From Gemmobacter aquarius (lineage in GTDB: Bacteria > Pseudomonadota > Alphaproteobacteria > Rhodobacterales > Rhodobacteraceae): a stretch of 64,000 bases of DNA. The notes below the pieces were generated by a model, which was not told the DNA's origin, ran no database searches, and was given only the letters and a program-made list of their open reading frames with translations. The position numbers were made by a program, and so were the translations under genes. The stretch lies in contig NZ_CP028920.1 of NCBI RefSeq assembly GCF_003060865.1, positions 124,001 to 188,000 on the forward strand, written 5' to 3'. This document shows, one piece after another, positions 44,667-56,832 of this stretch; the first letter of the stretch is position 1, and each line of letters begins with the position of its first letter.

Positions 44667-45296
44667 TCATTCCTTGCGACTTGCCAAGGCATTGACAGCG
44701 GCAACCGTAATCGCCGATCCGCCCAGTCGCCCATCCACGACCACTGCAGGTACCGGAGCGGCATCCATAAGGGCGGCCTTGGATTCCGCGGCACCAATAA
44801 AGCCCACCGGGCACCCGATGATCGCTGTCGGCCTTGGGCAATCGGGGTCTTCCAGCATGTTCAGCAGGTGAAACAACGCGGTCGGCGCGTTGCCGATGGC
44901 AACCAAGGCGCCCCCGAGGTGCGGCCGCCACAACTCGACCGCCGCCGCCGAGCGGGTGTTGCCCATGCGGGCGGCAAGCGCGGGCACCGCTGGGTCTTGC
45001 AGCGTGCAGATCACCGCATTGCCTGCAGGCAGGCGGGCGCGGGTGATTCCCTCGCTGACCATACGGACATCGCACAGGATCGGTGCGCCCGCTTCAAGTG
45101 CGGTGCGGGCAGCGATCGCCATGCCGGGCGAGAATCGCACATGCCGCTCCAGCCCGACCATGCCCGCCGCATGGATCATGCGGACCACGACCACCTCCTC
45201 CTCGGGAGTGAAGGCGGCAAGATCGGCCTCGGCCCGGATGGTGGCAAAGGATTGCACATAGATTTTCGCGCCGTCCTTTTCATAGACATGCGGCAT
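44667..45296 (-). CDS. cobH: CobH, precorrin-8X methylmutase
   Basis: Moves the C11 methyl to C12, giving hydrogenobyrinic acid. 209 aa. The catalytic His lies in MIHAAGMVGLERHVRFSPG (His about 42). Other family blocks are ILCDVRMVSEGI and IIGCPVGFIGAAESKAAL. The start overlaps the cobG stop (TGATG). Confidence 0.94.
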   Translation of the reverse strand: MPHVYEKDGAKIYVQSFATIRAEADLAAFTPEEEVVVVRMIHAAGMVGLERHVRFSPGMAIAARTALEAGAPILCDVRMVSEGITRARLPAGNAVICTLQDPAVPALAARMGNTRSAAAVELWRPHLGGALVAIGNAPTALFHLLNMLEDPDCPRPTAIIGCPVGFIGAAESKAALMDAAPVPAVVVDGRLGGSAITVAAVNALASRKE

Positions 45297-46426
45297 CAGA
45301 ACAGTCCCCCCAGGTCAATGGCATCCGCATCAAGGCCCCGTTTCATGGCGCGGTCGGTCGGGCTGCCGTTCAGGATCAGATCAAACCCCACGGCGGTCGC
45401 AACCAGGGTAACATCCGCGCGGCCAGGATGGGCGCACCCTTTGCCACAGCCCGACACATGCAGCAGGCGGCCAGTTGGCACCTGAGGGGCCAGGCGCCGC
45501 GCCAGATCACGCACCGCAGCCCGCCCTTGCAGGCAGGCGGGGGCGCCAGAGCAGGCCTCGACCCGCCGGATCGGATCGTCGGGGTCGGTGATCAGACCGG
45601 GCAGCGCCGGCATGACAGACACCCCCTCGATCAGCAGCATCCGCCAGGGCGTCATCCGCAGAGGGCCAAGATCGGCCAGTCCCGCAAGGGCTTCGGCCTG
45701 CATCTGGCCAAAGGCCACACCCACCAGCGCACCCTGCGCCACCAACCCCGGCTGCGGCAGTACAGCCTTTGGGGCGGGGGCAACCGTGCCGGTCAGCGCG
45801 TCCGTGGGCCGCACGCCGCGCCCGATCAGATCCGCCATCCGGCCCCGGCCATCGCTGACCCCGCCTGCCGCCACGAACCATCGCGCCAAATCGACAGCGG
45901 CCGCCGCACCGTCGTCCACCGGCGCCCCCAGCGCAGCACCGTCGCAGCGAATAAGCAATCGCCCATCCGCCGCACGTTCCAGCCGGATGTCGCCCGAGAT
46001 GTCGCCCATCATCGGCACCGGGCCGCTATCGACGACAAAACCGAACTTTCCCGGCAAGGGGGGCATCTGACCCAAAGCTCCGGCCAAGGCGGACGCCAAC
46101 CGCAGGGTTTCCACATCGGCAAAGGGCGTGACCAGAATGTTGCGCCGCTGTTCGGCCTCGGGCGAGGCGTCGATCAGGTCCATCCCACGCAAGCCGACGA
46201 TCAATGCGGAATGCGACGCCGCAGTCACGCCGCGCACCTGCACATTGCCGCGCGCCGACAGGTCGATCAGCCCATTGCCATACGCGCGCGCCGCAGCCGC
46301 CAGCCCGCGTGCCTGATCCTGGGACAGCCGGCCCAAGGGAGGGCGCACCCGCACCACCAGCCCGTCGCCGGACTCCATGGGGCGCAACGCACCCGGGCAC
46401 CAGCCCTGGACCTGAAACTCGTTCAT
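45296..46426 (-). CDS. cobG: CobG, precorrin-3B synthase
   Basis: Oxygen-dependent monooxygenase-type enzyme related to sulfite/nitrite reductases. 376 aa. Fe4S4/siroheme-type motifs are CSGAPACLQG and SGCGKGCAHPG near the C-terminus. N-terminal ferredoxin-like half-domain is RVRPPLGRLSQDQARGLAAAARAYGNGLIDLSARGNVQVRGV. Confirms the aerobic pathway. Overlaps cobN by 4 nt. Confidence 0.92.
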   Translation of the reverse strand: MNEFQVQGWCPGALRPMESGDGLVVRVRPPLGRLSQDQARGLAAAARAYGNGLIDLSARGNVQVRGVTAASHSALIVGLRGMDLIDASPEAEQRRNILVTPFADVETLRLASALAGALGQMPPLPGKFGFVVDSGPVPMMGDISGDIRLERAADGRLLIRCDGAALGAPVDDGAAAAVDLARWFVAAGGVSDGRGRMADLIGRGVRPTDALTGTVAPAPKAVLPQPGLVAQGALVGVAFGQMQAEALAGLADLGPLRMTPWRMLLIEGVSVMPALPGLITDPDDPIRRVEACSGAPACLQGRAAVRDLARRLAPQVPTGRLLHVSGCGKGCAHPGRADVTLVATAVGFDLILNGSPTDRAMKRGLDADAIDLGGLF

Positions 46427-49400
46427 GCCTGCACCTGAAGCATGGCCGCGATGGAATTGCGCCGCGTCACCCAGAGCCCGGCTTCGGCCAGGCGGCGAAA
46501 CAGATCGCGCAGGGCTTCAAGGGCTTGCGGATTGTGCTGCGCCATAAAGGCCACCAGATCGTTGCGGCCCAGCGTCGCCTCGTGATACAGGTCGAACAGA
46601 TGCGGCGGCACCACGCCCGCCAGATGGGCAAAGGCCGCCAAGTGATCGGCGGTCGCGGCAATCTCGGCGGCACCGCGATAGCCGTGGCGCATCATCCCGT
46701 GGGCCCAAGCCGGATCCGCCGCGCGGGCGCGCACCACGCGAGCGATTTCTTCGGACAAGCTGCGGGCACGGGGGCGGTCGGGTTGCGTGGCATCAAGATG
46801 ATAAAGGGCGGGTTGCGCCGCCCCCAGTCGGGCAAGCGCGGCAGCAAACCCCGCCTCATGCGCCGCGTAATCGGCCGCCAGCAACAGATCGCTTTCGGGC
46901 AGATCCTGAGCATGCACAAAGCTGTCTGCGCTGCGCAAGCGGGCCTCCAGCCCGGCACGGTCACTGTGCGATTGCCCGTCCGCGCCGATCGCCCAACTGG
47001 AGGCCGCGATCCACGCCTCGCCCGCTGCGGCACGCGCTTCGTCGGTGAATGCGTCCATGGCAGTGCCCATGCCCAGCCCATACATGCCCGGTTTTGGGCC
47101 ATAGACCCGTGCGGCGGCATCGCGGTAGGGGTTGTCCTCGGGGGCCTCGTCGCGGTCGGCCAGCATTTTGGCCCCGGTTTCAAACAGCGTCGCCAGCCCG
47201 GGAAACACATCCCGGAACAGGCCCGACACCCGCAGCGTCACATCTATGCGCGGGCGGCGCAGCAAGGCCAGCGGCACGACCTCGACACCCGACACACGCG
47301 CCGACCCTGCGTCCCAGACCGGGGCCAGCCCGGCCAGATGCAGCGCCATGGCGAATTCCTCGCCGGCGGTGCGCATGGTGGCGCTGCCCCACAGATCGAC
47401 CACCAGCCCGCGCGGCCAGTCGCCGTGATCCTGCAAATGCCGGCGCAACAGTTCCTCGGCCAGCTTGACGCCCTGCGTTTGCGCGGCCCGACTGGGCACG
47501 GCGCGCGGATCGACCGCGAACAGGTTGCGCCCGGTTGGCAACACATCAGACCGCCCCCGCGCGGGCGACCCTGATGGGCCCGGCGCGACCCGAAGCCCCG
47601 CCAGAGCCCGCATCAGCCCGTCGCGTTCTGCCGCACCGCAAGCGCCGCGCCCCAGCACGTGCAACCCGTCGCCATATTGGCTTTCCTTGATGTCGCAGAC
47701 AAAGCGGTCGATGCGGGTGATCGCCTCGGCAGGGCTGGCGCCCTCTGGAATGCCCAGATCGGTCTCGACGCCAGATGCCTGCGCTTCGCTGCGGATCTCG
47801 GAGATCAGCCGGTTGCGGCGACCAGGGTCCAACCCGTCGGCGGTGGAATATTCGTCCAATAGCCGTTCCAGACGGTGCATCCCTTCGGGCACCACGGCGG
47901 CGCGCAAGGGCGGCGGCATGTGGCCAAGGGTCAGCGCGCCGATGCGCCGCTTGGCCTGTGCGGCCTCGCCCGGATCGTTAACGATAAACGGATAGATCAC
48001 CGGCAGATCGCCCACCAGCGCCTCGGGCCAGCAGGCGGCGGAAAGCGCCACCGATTTGCCCGGCAGCCATTCCAGCGTGCCATGCGCACCCATGTGCAGG
48101 ATAGCGTGCAACCCCTGCGCGCGCAGCCACAGATAGAACGCCACATAGCCATGCCGGGGCACGCGCGACAGATCATGGTATTCGCCGTCGCGCAGGGCGA
48201 CCTCGCCGCGTTCGGGTTGCAGCGCCACCAGTACGTCCCCAGCCCTCGTCGCGGCAAAATGGAACGCGCCATCGCGGCAGGCAGGGTCATCCTCGGGCGC
48301 GCTCCACGCGCCGTACAGCGCGTCGCGCAAAGGATCAGGCAGACTGGTCAGCGCGGCCAGATAGTCCTTCAGCGGCCATGCCAGCGTGTCGTTTTGCAAG
48401 GCTGGGGCCAGCGCGCATGGCCGCGCGCCATAGCCCGCCGCGCCCAGATCGGCCAGCAGGCCTTCGGTCGAGGCCAGCGCATCCAACCCCACCGCATGCG
48501 CCATCTGATGCGGGCGACCGGGATAGGTGGACAGGATCACTGCCAGACGGCGCTGGTCAACCGGCGTTTGCGCCAGCCGCAGCCAGCCCATGACCCGCGC
48601 CACCACGGCAGCCACCCGGTCCCGGTCCGCCCGATGGGCAAAGCGCGAAAATTGCAGGTCGGGATCGCGTTTGGCCGCAGTCTTGAAGGACACAAGGCCC
48701 GCGAACAGCCGCCCGTCCACCTCGGGCAGCACGACATGCATCGCAAGGTCTGCCGGTGACAGGCCACGATCCGACCCGGCCCAGTCGCGGCGGCGCGCGG
48801 TGGACAGCGCTACCTGAAACACCGGGCACCCCGCCACGTCAAACGGTGTGGACCCATCATCGCCGCGCGCCGAAAAGGCGGTTGCGTTGATGATCGCAGG
48901 CGGACATGCCTGCGCCAGCACGGGGCGCAGCCAATCGGCAAAACCCGGCGCCTTGAGCGACGGCGCAAAGACGCCCACCGCAGACACGCCCTGCGCACGC
49001 AGGCCAAGGATCAGCGCGTCGATGGGGCCGGTATCGGCCGCCGTAAGATAACTGCGATAGAAACTCACCAGCACGACCCGCCCCGGCGGCAGGTCCGCGA
49101 TCACGCCCTGATCGGGGTCATAGATCCCCATGTCGGGCATCCGTTTATCGCCCGGCACCGGCCCGGCATACAGCCCCGCTGCCAGCGCCAGTTGCGCCAG
49201 CGCCGCCTGCGCTGCCACCGCGCCGCCCGCGTCACACAAATCCTGCAACCGCCGCAAGGTGGAGACCGGCAGGGTCGAGGCTGTATCCAGCGCCGGGTCC
49301 ACCCGCCCGTCCGCAGGCAGCACCGCCAGCGCGATCCCCCGCCTGCGTGCCATGTCCTGCACCGACGCAATGCCGTAAGGCCAATAGGCTTCGCCGCCGA

Positions 49401-49659
49401 TCAGGCGGATCAAGATTGCCTTTGCCCTCGACAGCGTCCGCTCGACATAGGTATCGACCGAGACGGGATGTTTCAGCGCAACAATATTTTGAAGCCGCAG
49501 GGACGGAAGACCGCCGCCAGCCCGCTGCCAGCCGGCCGCAAACGCGCCAAGGTCGCTGTCGGAAAACGACAGGACCACCAGATCGGCAGGGTCCTGCCCC
49601 GGATCAAACGGCGCCTCGGCCGTGTCCAACCCCCGACTGTCGCGAAAGACGACGTGCAT
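46423..49659 (-). CDS. cobN: CobN, cobaltochelatase large subunit
   Basis: Large subunit of the ATP-dependent cobaltochelatase inserting Co(II) into hydrogenobyrinic acid diamide, related to BchH. 1078 aa, near the shorter end of the family. Recognisable stretches are ILHMGAHGTLEWLPGKSVALSAACWPEALVGDLPVIYPFIVNDPGEAAQAKRR and SATMRTAGEEFAMALHLAGL. The CobS and CobT subunits it needs are not in this window. Long open frames on the opposite strand here are codon-bias shadows. Confidence 0.94.
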   Translation of the reverse strand: MHVVFRDSRGLDTAEAPFDPGQDPADLVVLSFSDSDLGAFAAGWQRAGGGLPSLRLQNIVALKHPVSVDTYVERTLSRAKAILIRLIGGEAYWPYGIASVQDMARRRGIALAVLPADGRVDPALDTASTLPVSTLRRLQDLCDAGGAVAAQAALAQLALAAGLYAGPVPGDKRMPDMGIYDPDQGVIADLPPGRVVLVSFYRSYLTAADTGPIDALILGLRAQGVSAVGVFAPSLKAPGFADWLRPVLAQACPPAIINATAFSARGDDGSTPFDVAGCPVFQVALSTARRRDWAGSDRGLSPADLAMHVVLPEVDGRLFAGLVSFKTAAKRDPDLQFSRFAHRADRDRVAAVVARVMGWLRLAQTPVDQRRLAVILSTYPGRPHQMAHAVGLDALASTEGLLADLGAAGYGARPCALAPALQNDTLAWPLKDYLAALTSLPDPLRDALYGAWSAPEDDPACRDGAFHFAATRAGDVLVALQPERGEVALRDGEYHDLSRVPRHGYVAFYLWLRAQGLHAILHMGAHGTLEWLPGKSVALSAACWPEALVGDLPVIYPFIVNDPGEAAQAKRRIGALTLGHMPPPLRAAVVPEGMHRLERLLDEYSTADGLDPGRRNRLISEIRSEAQASGVETDLGIPEGASPAEAITRIDRFVCDIKESQYGDGLHVLGRGACGAAERDGLMRALAGLRVAPGPSGSPARGRSDVLPTGRNLFAVDPRAVPSRAAQTQGVKLAEELLRRHLQDHGDWPRGLVVDLWGSATMRTAGEEFAMALHLAGLAPVWDAGSARVSGVEVVPLALLRRPRIDVTLRVSGLFRDVFPGLATLFETGAKMLADRDEAPEDNPYRDAAARVYGPKPGMYGLGMGTAMDAFTDEARAAAGEAWIAASSWAIGADGQSHSDRAGLEARLRSADSFVHAQDLPESDLLLAADYAAHEAGFAAALARLGAAQPALYHLDATQPDRPRARSLSEEIARVVRARAADPAWAHGMMRHGYRGAAEIAATADHLAAFAHLAGVVPPHLFDLYHEATLGRNDLVAFMAQHNPQALEALRDLFRRLAEAGLWVTRRNSIAAMLQVQA

Positions 49660-49668
49660 CGCGGGTCC

Positions 49669-50703
49669 TTATGCCTCCAGCGCGGCGCGGATCGCGGCAG
49701 GGTCGATGTGGTGATGTTCCGCGATCACCACCAGCCGCGACTGGCGCGGCCCATCACCCCACGGTCGGTCATATTGGTGGCGCACCCGCTCTCCGACCGC
49801 CTGGACCAGCAGACGCATCGGCTTGCCCGTCACAGCGACATGGCCCTTGACGCGCAGGATGTGCTGATTGCGCGCCAGACGCTGGATGCGCAGGGCCAAA
49901 TCGTCGGGGTCGGTGATTTCGGGCAGATCGATCACCACGCTGTCGAAATCCTCGTGCTCGTGGTCATCCTCGCCGTCGTGATGGCTGGGGCGCGCGGCGA
50001 TGTCATCCTCGGCAGCGGCGTTAAGGCCCAGGATGAGGCGCGGGTCGATCCGGCCATCCGTCACAGGCAGGATCGCCACCTTGCGCGACATCTCGGCCTC
50101 GATCACGCCGCGGGCGGCGGTCAGCCCCACCTCGCCTGCCAGATCGGCCTTGGTCAGCAGGATCAAGTCGGCGCACAGGATCTGATCCTCGAACACCTCG
50201 GACAGGGGGGTTTCGTGGTCGATGCTGTCATCCGCAGCACGTTGCGCATCCACCGCCGCCACATCGGGGGCGAAGCGCCCGGCTGCCACCGCCTCGGCAT
50301 CGGCCAGGCCAATCACGCCGTCAACGGTGATCCTTGACCGGATCGCGGGCCAGTCGAACGCCTTGAGAAGCGGTTTCGGCAGTGCAAGGCCCGAGGTTTC
50401 GATGAGGATGTGATCAGGGCGCACCGGCATTGCCATCAGCGCCTCGATCGTGGGGATGAAATCATCGGCCACGGTGCAGCAGATACAGCCATTGGCCAGC
50501 TCGACGATGTTTTCCACCGGGCAGTTTTCATCGGCGCAGGATTTCAGGATGTCGCCATCCACCCCCACCGTGCCGAACTCGTTGACCAGGATCGCCAGAC
50601 GCTTGCCTTGCGGGTTTTGCATCAGGTGGCGGATCAGCGTGGTCTTGCCTGCCCCCAGAAAGCCGGTGATGACGGTGACGGGGATTTTGGTCAGGTCGGT
50701 CAT
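49669..50703 (-). CDS. cobW: CobW, cobalamin-type COG0523 GTPase
   Basis: Putative cobalt chaperone supplying CobN. 344 aa with [14 protein letters not shown], metal motif GCICC (about 72-76), ETSGLALPKPLLKAFDWP (the CobW-specific variant of ETTGLADP), TKAD, and a His/Asp stretch SHHDGEDDHEHEDFD. It sits 9 bp upstream of cobN and under riboswitch 2, which separates it from the three zinc-type paralogues at 24-33 kb. Confidence 0.93.
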   Translation of the reverse strand: MTDLTKIPVTVITGFLGAGKTTLIRHLMQNPQGKRLAILVNEFGTVGVDGDILKSCADENCPVENIVELANGCICCTVADDFIPTIEALMAMPVRPDHILIETSGLALPKPLLKAFDWPAIRSRITVDGVIGLADAEAVAAGRFAPDVAAVDAQRAADDSIDHETPLSEVFEDQILCADLILLTKADLAGEVGLTAARGVIEAEMSRKVAILPVTDGRIDPRLILGLNAAAEDDIAARPSHHDGEDDHEHEDFDSVVIDLPEITDPDDLALRIQRLARNQHILRVKGHVAVTGKPMRLLVQAVGERVRHQYDRPWGDGPRQSRLVVIAEHHHIDPAAIRAALEA

Positions 50704-50706
50704 GGA

Positions 50707-51063
50707 TCAGGTCTCCAGCGGGGGAATGCGGGCAAGCGTTTGCTTGCGAAAGATGGTGGGGCGGTCGCGCCAGGGCACGATACCATCGGCAGAGCCGGCA
50801 AACAGCCCGGCCCCGCGCAGGATTTCGGGCACGTCATCGGTGGTCATCCGGCCATAGACATAAGACCAGCCGCCTGCTTTGCTGAGCGCGATCGCACAAC
50901 CATGATCGCAGGCCGACAGACATTCCACCGCGCGCAGGGTCACGCCGTCGGGCAGGCCCGACTGCGCGACCGTGTCAAACAGGGTTTGACCGGGGGCGGT
51001 TTGCCCGTCGGGCAGCGGCTGACCAGCGCGGCAGGTGGTGCAGACATGCAAGACAGTCGTCAT
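50707..51063 (-). CDS. DUF1636 protein, copy 2 (cobW neighbour)
   Basis: 118 aa with CTTC (8, 11) and CLSACDHGC (48, 52, 56), a thioredoxin-fold [2Fe-2S]-like Cys pattern, and terminal TLARIPPLE. Homologous to 34056-34508. Second B12-riboswitch-linked occurrence in one window. It lies 3 bp upstream of cobW. An open frame extends upstream to 51141 but the ATG at 51063 begins the conserved region. Confidence 0.8.
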   Translation of the reverse strand: MTTVLHVCTTCRAGQPLPDGQTAPGQTLFDTVAQSGLPDGVTLRAVECLSACDHGCAIALSKAGGWSYVYGRMTTDDVPEILRGAGLFAGSADGIVPWRDRPTIFRKQTLARIPPLET

Positions 51064-51167
51064 GGCCTCTCCCGTAAGTGTCGCACGGGGCAGCCTGCGG
51101 CATGGGCGTGATGCGCCCAAACTCCGAAGGTCGCGGAACACCCCGTCCGCGCGTTTCAGTTCTGGAG

Positions 51168-51370
51168 CTGGCAGGTCTCCCGGCTTGCGGATCTCAAGGC
51201 GGGCGCAAGGCCTGCCCCGGCGGGCTGCCCGTCTTCCCGAACCTTGCGGCCAGTGACGTGGGGCAGACCTTTCCGGTCACGGTCGCGGGGGCGGCTGCGC
51301 TTGGGGTTGCGGCAAGGCGTGCCGCAAATCCTGTCGCATTCCCTTTTCACCTGTCCTAAGACAGGCACCA
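51168..51370 (-). promoter_or_regulatory. Cobalamin riboswitch 2
   Basis: Minus strand shows ggtgcctgtc, aggtgaaaagggaatgcg, gccactgg-like tcactggccgc...gggaag and the B12 box gccgggagacctgcca in order. It precedes DUF1636-cobW-cobN-cobG-cobH-cobI-cobJ, and could also affect the divergent cobO only indirectly. Confidence 0.92.
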
Positions 51371-51430
51371 ACTCCTTCATGCCGTAGTCTGCCACAAGGA
51401 TTGCGCTGTCAAGAACAAGGAAACGTCTCG

Positions 51431-52084
51431 ATGTCCGCCACAAACGACACCTCCACCGAAGGCCCGGGGCCCGGTCAGGCCGACGATCTGGCCCGCCACG
51501 CAAGCAAGATGGCCAAGAAAAAGGCCGCCCGCGACAAGATCATGGCTGGAAAAGCAGGCGAACGCGGGCTTTTGATCGTGCATACCGGGGCGGGCAAGGG
51601 CAAATCCTCGTCCGGGTTCGGCATGGTCTTGCGCTGCATCGCACATGGGATGCCCTGCGCCGTGGTGCAGTTCATCAAGGGCGCCTGGGACACCGGCGAG
51701 CGGCGCCTGATCGAGGGTCATTTCAGCGCCCTGTGCCAGTTTCACGCGATGGGCGAAGGCTTTACCTGGGAAACCCAGGACAAGGCCCGCGACATCGCCG
51801 CCGCCCGCGCCGGTTGGGAAAAGGCCAAGGAGCTGATCCGCAACCCCGATATCCGCTTTGTGCTGCTGGACGAGATCAACATCGCCCTGCGCTATGATTA
51901 CCTTGATCTTGACGAGGTGCTGGCCTTCTTGCGCGCGGAAAAGCCGCCGCTGACCCATGTCTGCCTGACCGGGCGAAACGCCAAGGACGCATTGATCGAG
52001 GCCGCCGATCTGGTAACCGAGATGACGCTGATCAAGCATCCGTTCCGGTCGGGCATAAAAGCCCAGCCGGGGGTGGAGTTCTGA
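51431..52084 (+). CDS. cobO: CobO, cob(I)yrinic acid a,c-diamide adenosyltransferase
   Basis: Transfers the adenosyl group from ATP to cobalt. 217 aa of CobA/CobO/BtuR type: P-loop [46 protein letters not shown] and [23 protein letters not shown]. The start at 51431 follows AAGGAAA. Divergent from riboswitch 2; it has no aptamer of its own visible. Confidence 0.94.
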   Translation: MSATNDTSTEGPGPGQADDLARHASKMAKKKAARDKIMAGKAGERGLLIVHTGAGKGKSSSGFGMVLRCIAHGMPCAVVQFIKGAWDTGERRLIEGHFSALCQFHAMGEGFTWETQDKARDIAAARAGWEKAKELIRNPDIRFVLLDEINIALRYDYLDLDEVLAFLRAEKPPLTHVCLTGRNAKDALIEAADLVTEMTLIKHPFRSGIKAQPGVEF

Positions 52085-52088
52085 CGCG

Positions 52089-53545
52089 ATGCCCGCGCTG
52101 ATGATCCAGGGCTGCGGGTCGAACGTCGGCAAGTCGATGCTGGTGGCAGGACTGTGTCGCGCGGCGGTGCGGCGCGGGCTGTCGGTCGCGCCGTTCAAGC
52201 CGCAGAACATGTCGAACAATGCCGCCGTCACCGCCGATGGCGGCGAGATCGGCCGCGCGCAGGCATTGCAGGCGATAGCCTGCGGGCTGGAGCCGGTGAC
52301 CGACATGAACCCGGTGCTTCTCAAGCCCGAGTCCGAGGTGGGCGCGCAGGTGATCGTGCAGGGCAAGCGGCTGACGACCGCGCGGGCGCGCGATTATGCG
52401 GCGCTGAAACCGCAGTTGATGGGGGCGGTGCTGGACAGCTTCCATCGCTTGCGCGGGGCGCATGATCTGATGATCGTCGAAGGCGCGGGCAGCCCGGCAG
52501 AGGTGAACCTGCGCGCGGGCGACATTGCCAACATGGGCTTTGCCCGCGCCGCCGATGTGCCGGTGGTTCTGGTCGGCGACATTGACCGAGGCGGGGTGAT
52601 CGCGCAGATCGTGGGCACGCAGGCGGTGATCGACGCGGGCGATGCGGGAATGGTTGCGGGGTTTGTCATCAACAAGTTTCGCGGTGATCCGCGATTGTTC
52701 GACGACGGCTATGCCTTCATTCAGGCGCGCACCGGCTGGCGCGGCTTTGGCGTGGTGCCGTGGTTTTCCAAGGCCCATCTCCTGCCCGCCGAAGATGCAC
52801 AGGACATCGGGTCAAGCCCGCGCGGTCTTGGCGGCAATGACGCCGTGACCATCGCCGCGCTCTGCTTTTCCCGTATCGCCAATTTCGACGACCTTGATCC
52901 GCTCAAGGCAGAACCGGGGGTCAATCTGGTGATGGTGCAACCCGGGCAGGCCATTCCCGGAGACGCACGGCTCGTGATCCTGCCCGGGTCGAAATCGACG
53001 CGCGGTGATCTGGCGTTTCTGCGGGCGCAGGGCTGGGATGTGGATGTGGCCGCCCATATCCGGCGCGGCGGGCATGTGCTGGGCATCTGCGGCGGCTATC
53101 AGATGCTTGGCCAGTCAATTGCCGACCCCGACGGCATCGAGGGCCCTGCCGGAGAAACGCCCGGCCTTGGCCTGCTTGACGTGCATACCCTGATGACCCC
53201 CGACAAGCGTTTGTCGCGGGTGCGCGGCTGCCATTTGGCCAGCGGCCAGCCCATAGAGGGGTATGAGATCCATATCGGGCGCACCAGCGGCCCTGATCGC
53301 GCCCGCCCTTTGCCCGGATCGACGGCCGCCCCGAGGGCGCGATCCATGTCCAAGGGCGCATCAGTGGCACCTATCTGCACGGCATGTTCCAGTCGGATGG
53401 CTTTCGCGCGGCGTTTCTTGCGGGTCTGGGGATCGACGCCGCCGGTCGCAGCCACAGCGCCGAGGTCGAGGCGACGCTTGACCTGCTAGCCGACCATCTG
53501 GAAACCCATTTGGACGTGCCGGGCCTGCTGGCGTTGGCACGTTAG
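52089..53545 (+). pseudogene. cobQ: CobQ, cobyric acid synthase, with a frameshift near the 3' end
   Basis: Amidates side chains b, d, e and g. N-terminal [19 protein letters not shown] and [14 protein letters not shown]; GATase nucleophile in [14 protein letters not shown]. After [11 protein letters not shown] (53283-53291) the frame changes. A missing base among the C runs at 53302-53308 restores the expected [27 protein letters not shown] and an end at 53545. As given, the frame stops at 53489 with a nonsense tail. Sequencing error is likely. Overlaps the convergent cobC stop by 2 nt. Confidence 0.87.
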
Positions 53546-54506
53546 GGCCGCAGGTCCTGCGAAAGGCGGTCCCACTCCGGCTCAGGTCCCGGCAGGCCCA
53601 GCCGAAGCAGGCAGCCCGACCAGGGGAAGATCCGGCTCCAGATCCTGTGGCGCGCCAGCCGGTGCTGCGCGGCTTCTGCGTCGGGCGTCTCATAAAGACG
53701 GAACAGCGTTGTGCCCCCGCTATCTTCCAACCCGCCACCCGGGCCAGATCATCGGCGCGGCCAGCGTCTAGTGCCAACTGCGCGCGCATTGCATCCGCCC
53801 AGCCCGTATCGGAGATCGCCTGCCGTCCGATCTCGATTGCCGGGCCAGAGACGGCCCAAGGCCCAGCCATCCGCGCCAGCGCCGCAATGTCGCTATCGGC
53901 CCCAAAGGCGAAGCCAAGCCGCAAGCCTGCCAGCCCGTAAAACTTACCAAAAGACCTCAGGATTAGCAGGTTATCCTGCCCTGCCCGCGGCAAAAGCGAA
54001 AGCCCGGGGGAGATGTCACCAAAGCTTTCGTCCACCACCAGAAACCCAACCTTTCGGGACAGGGTAAGCAAATCGTGCGGGGTATGGCGGCGCCCGTCGG
54101 GTTTATTGGGGTTCACCACCACGGCAAGGCTGGCACTGTGCAGGGCTTCTGGCGTGCTGACATTGGCAACATCCCAGCCTGCCTGTGACAGACACGCCGC
54201 GTGTTCGTTATAGGTCGGCCCCAGCACTGCCGCACGCCCGGCGGGCCGCAACAAGGGCATTAGTTGAATAGCCGCCTGCGCGCCCGCAAGCGCTATTCCG
54301 GCCGCTTGATCTGATGCTCCCCATGCGCGCGCCGCCTGCGCCACCAAACCCGCCTGACTTGCCCGAGTCGGCAGGCTGCGCCAACAGTCCGGGTCAAGCA
54401 GGGGCAATGGCCAAGGGCGGCGGTTGATACCCGTGCACAGGTCAATCCAGTCGCCCGTGCCGAAAACGGCCATCGCCTGATCCAGATTTCCGCCGTGATC
54501 GCGCAT
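53542..54506 (-). pseudogene. cobC: CobC, threonine-phosphate decarboxylase, with a frameshift
   Basis: PLP enzyme producing (R)-1-amino-2-propanol phosphate for the nucleotide loop, from threonine phosphate. It begins MRDHGGNLDQA, with the Schiff-base Lys in LRSFGKFYGLAGLRLGF. In the C run at 53714-53718 one base appears missing. The correct C-terminus (TTLFRLYETPDAEAA...WDRLSQDLRP, stop 53542) lies in the next frame. The start at 54506 is chosen over 54524 because AAGGAG sits 7 nt before it. Makes the product needed with BluE and CobD (CobD not in the window). Confidence 0.85.
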
Positions 54507-54520
54507 AGATGTGCTCCTTG

Positions 54521-56808
<2,288 letters not shown>

Positions 56809-56832
56809 ATGCGAAAGTCAACAAAATCAAAG

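Noticed and set aside
46204..47574. 456-aa plus-strand open frame within cobN
   Set aside because: Shadow of cobN; composition is unlike a protein and no family motif is present.
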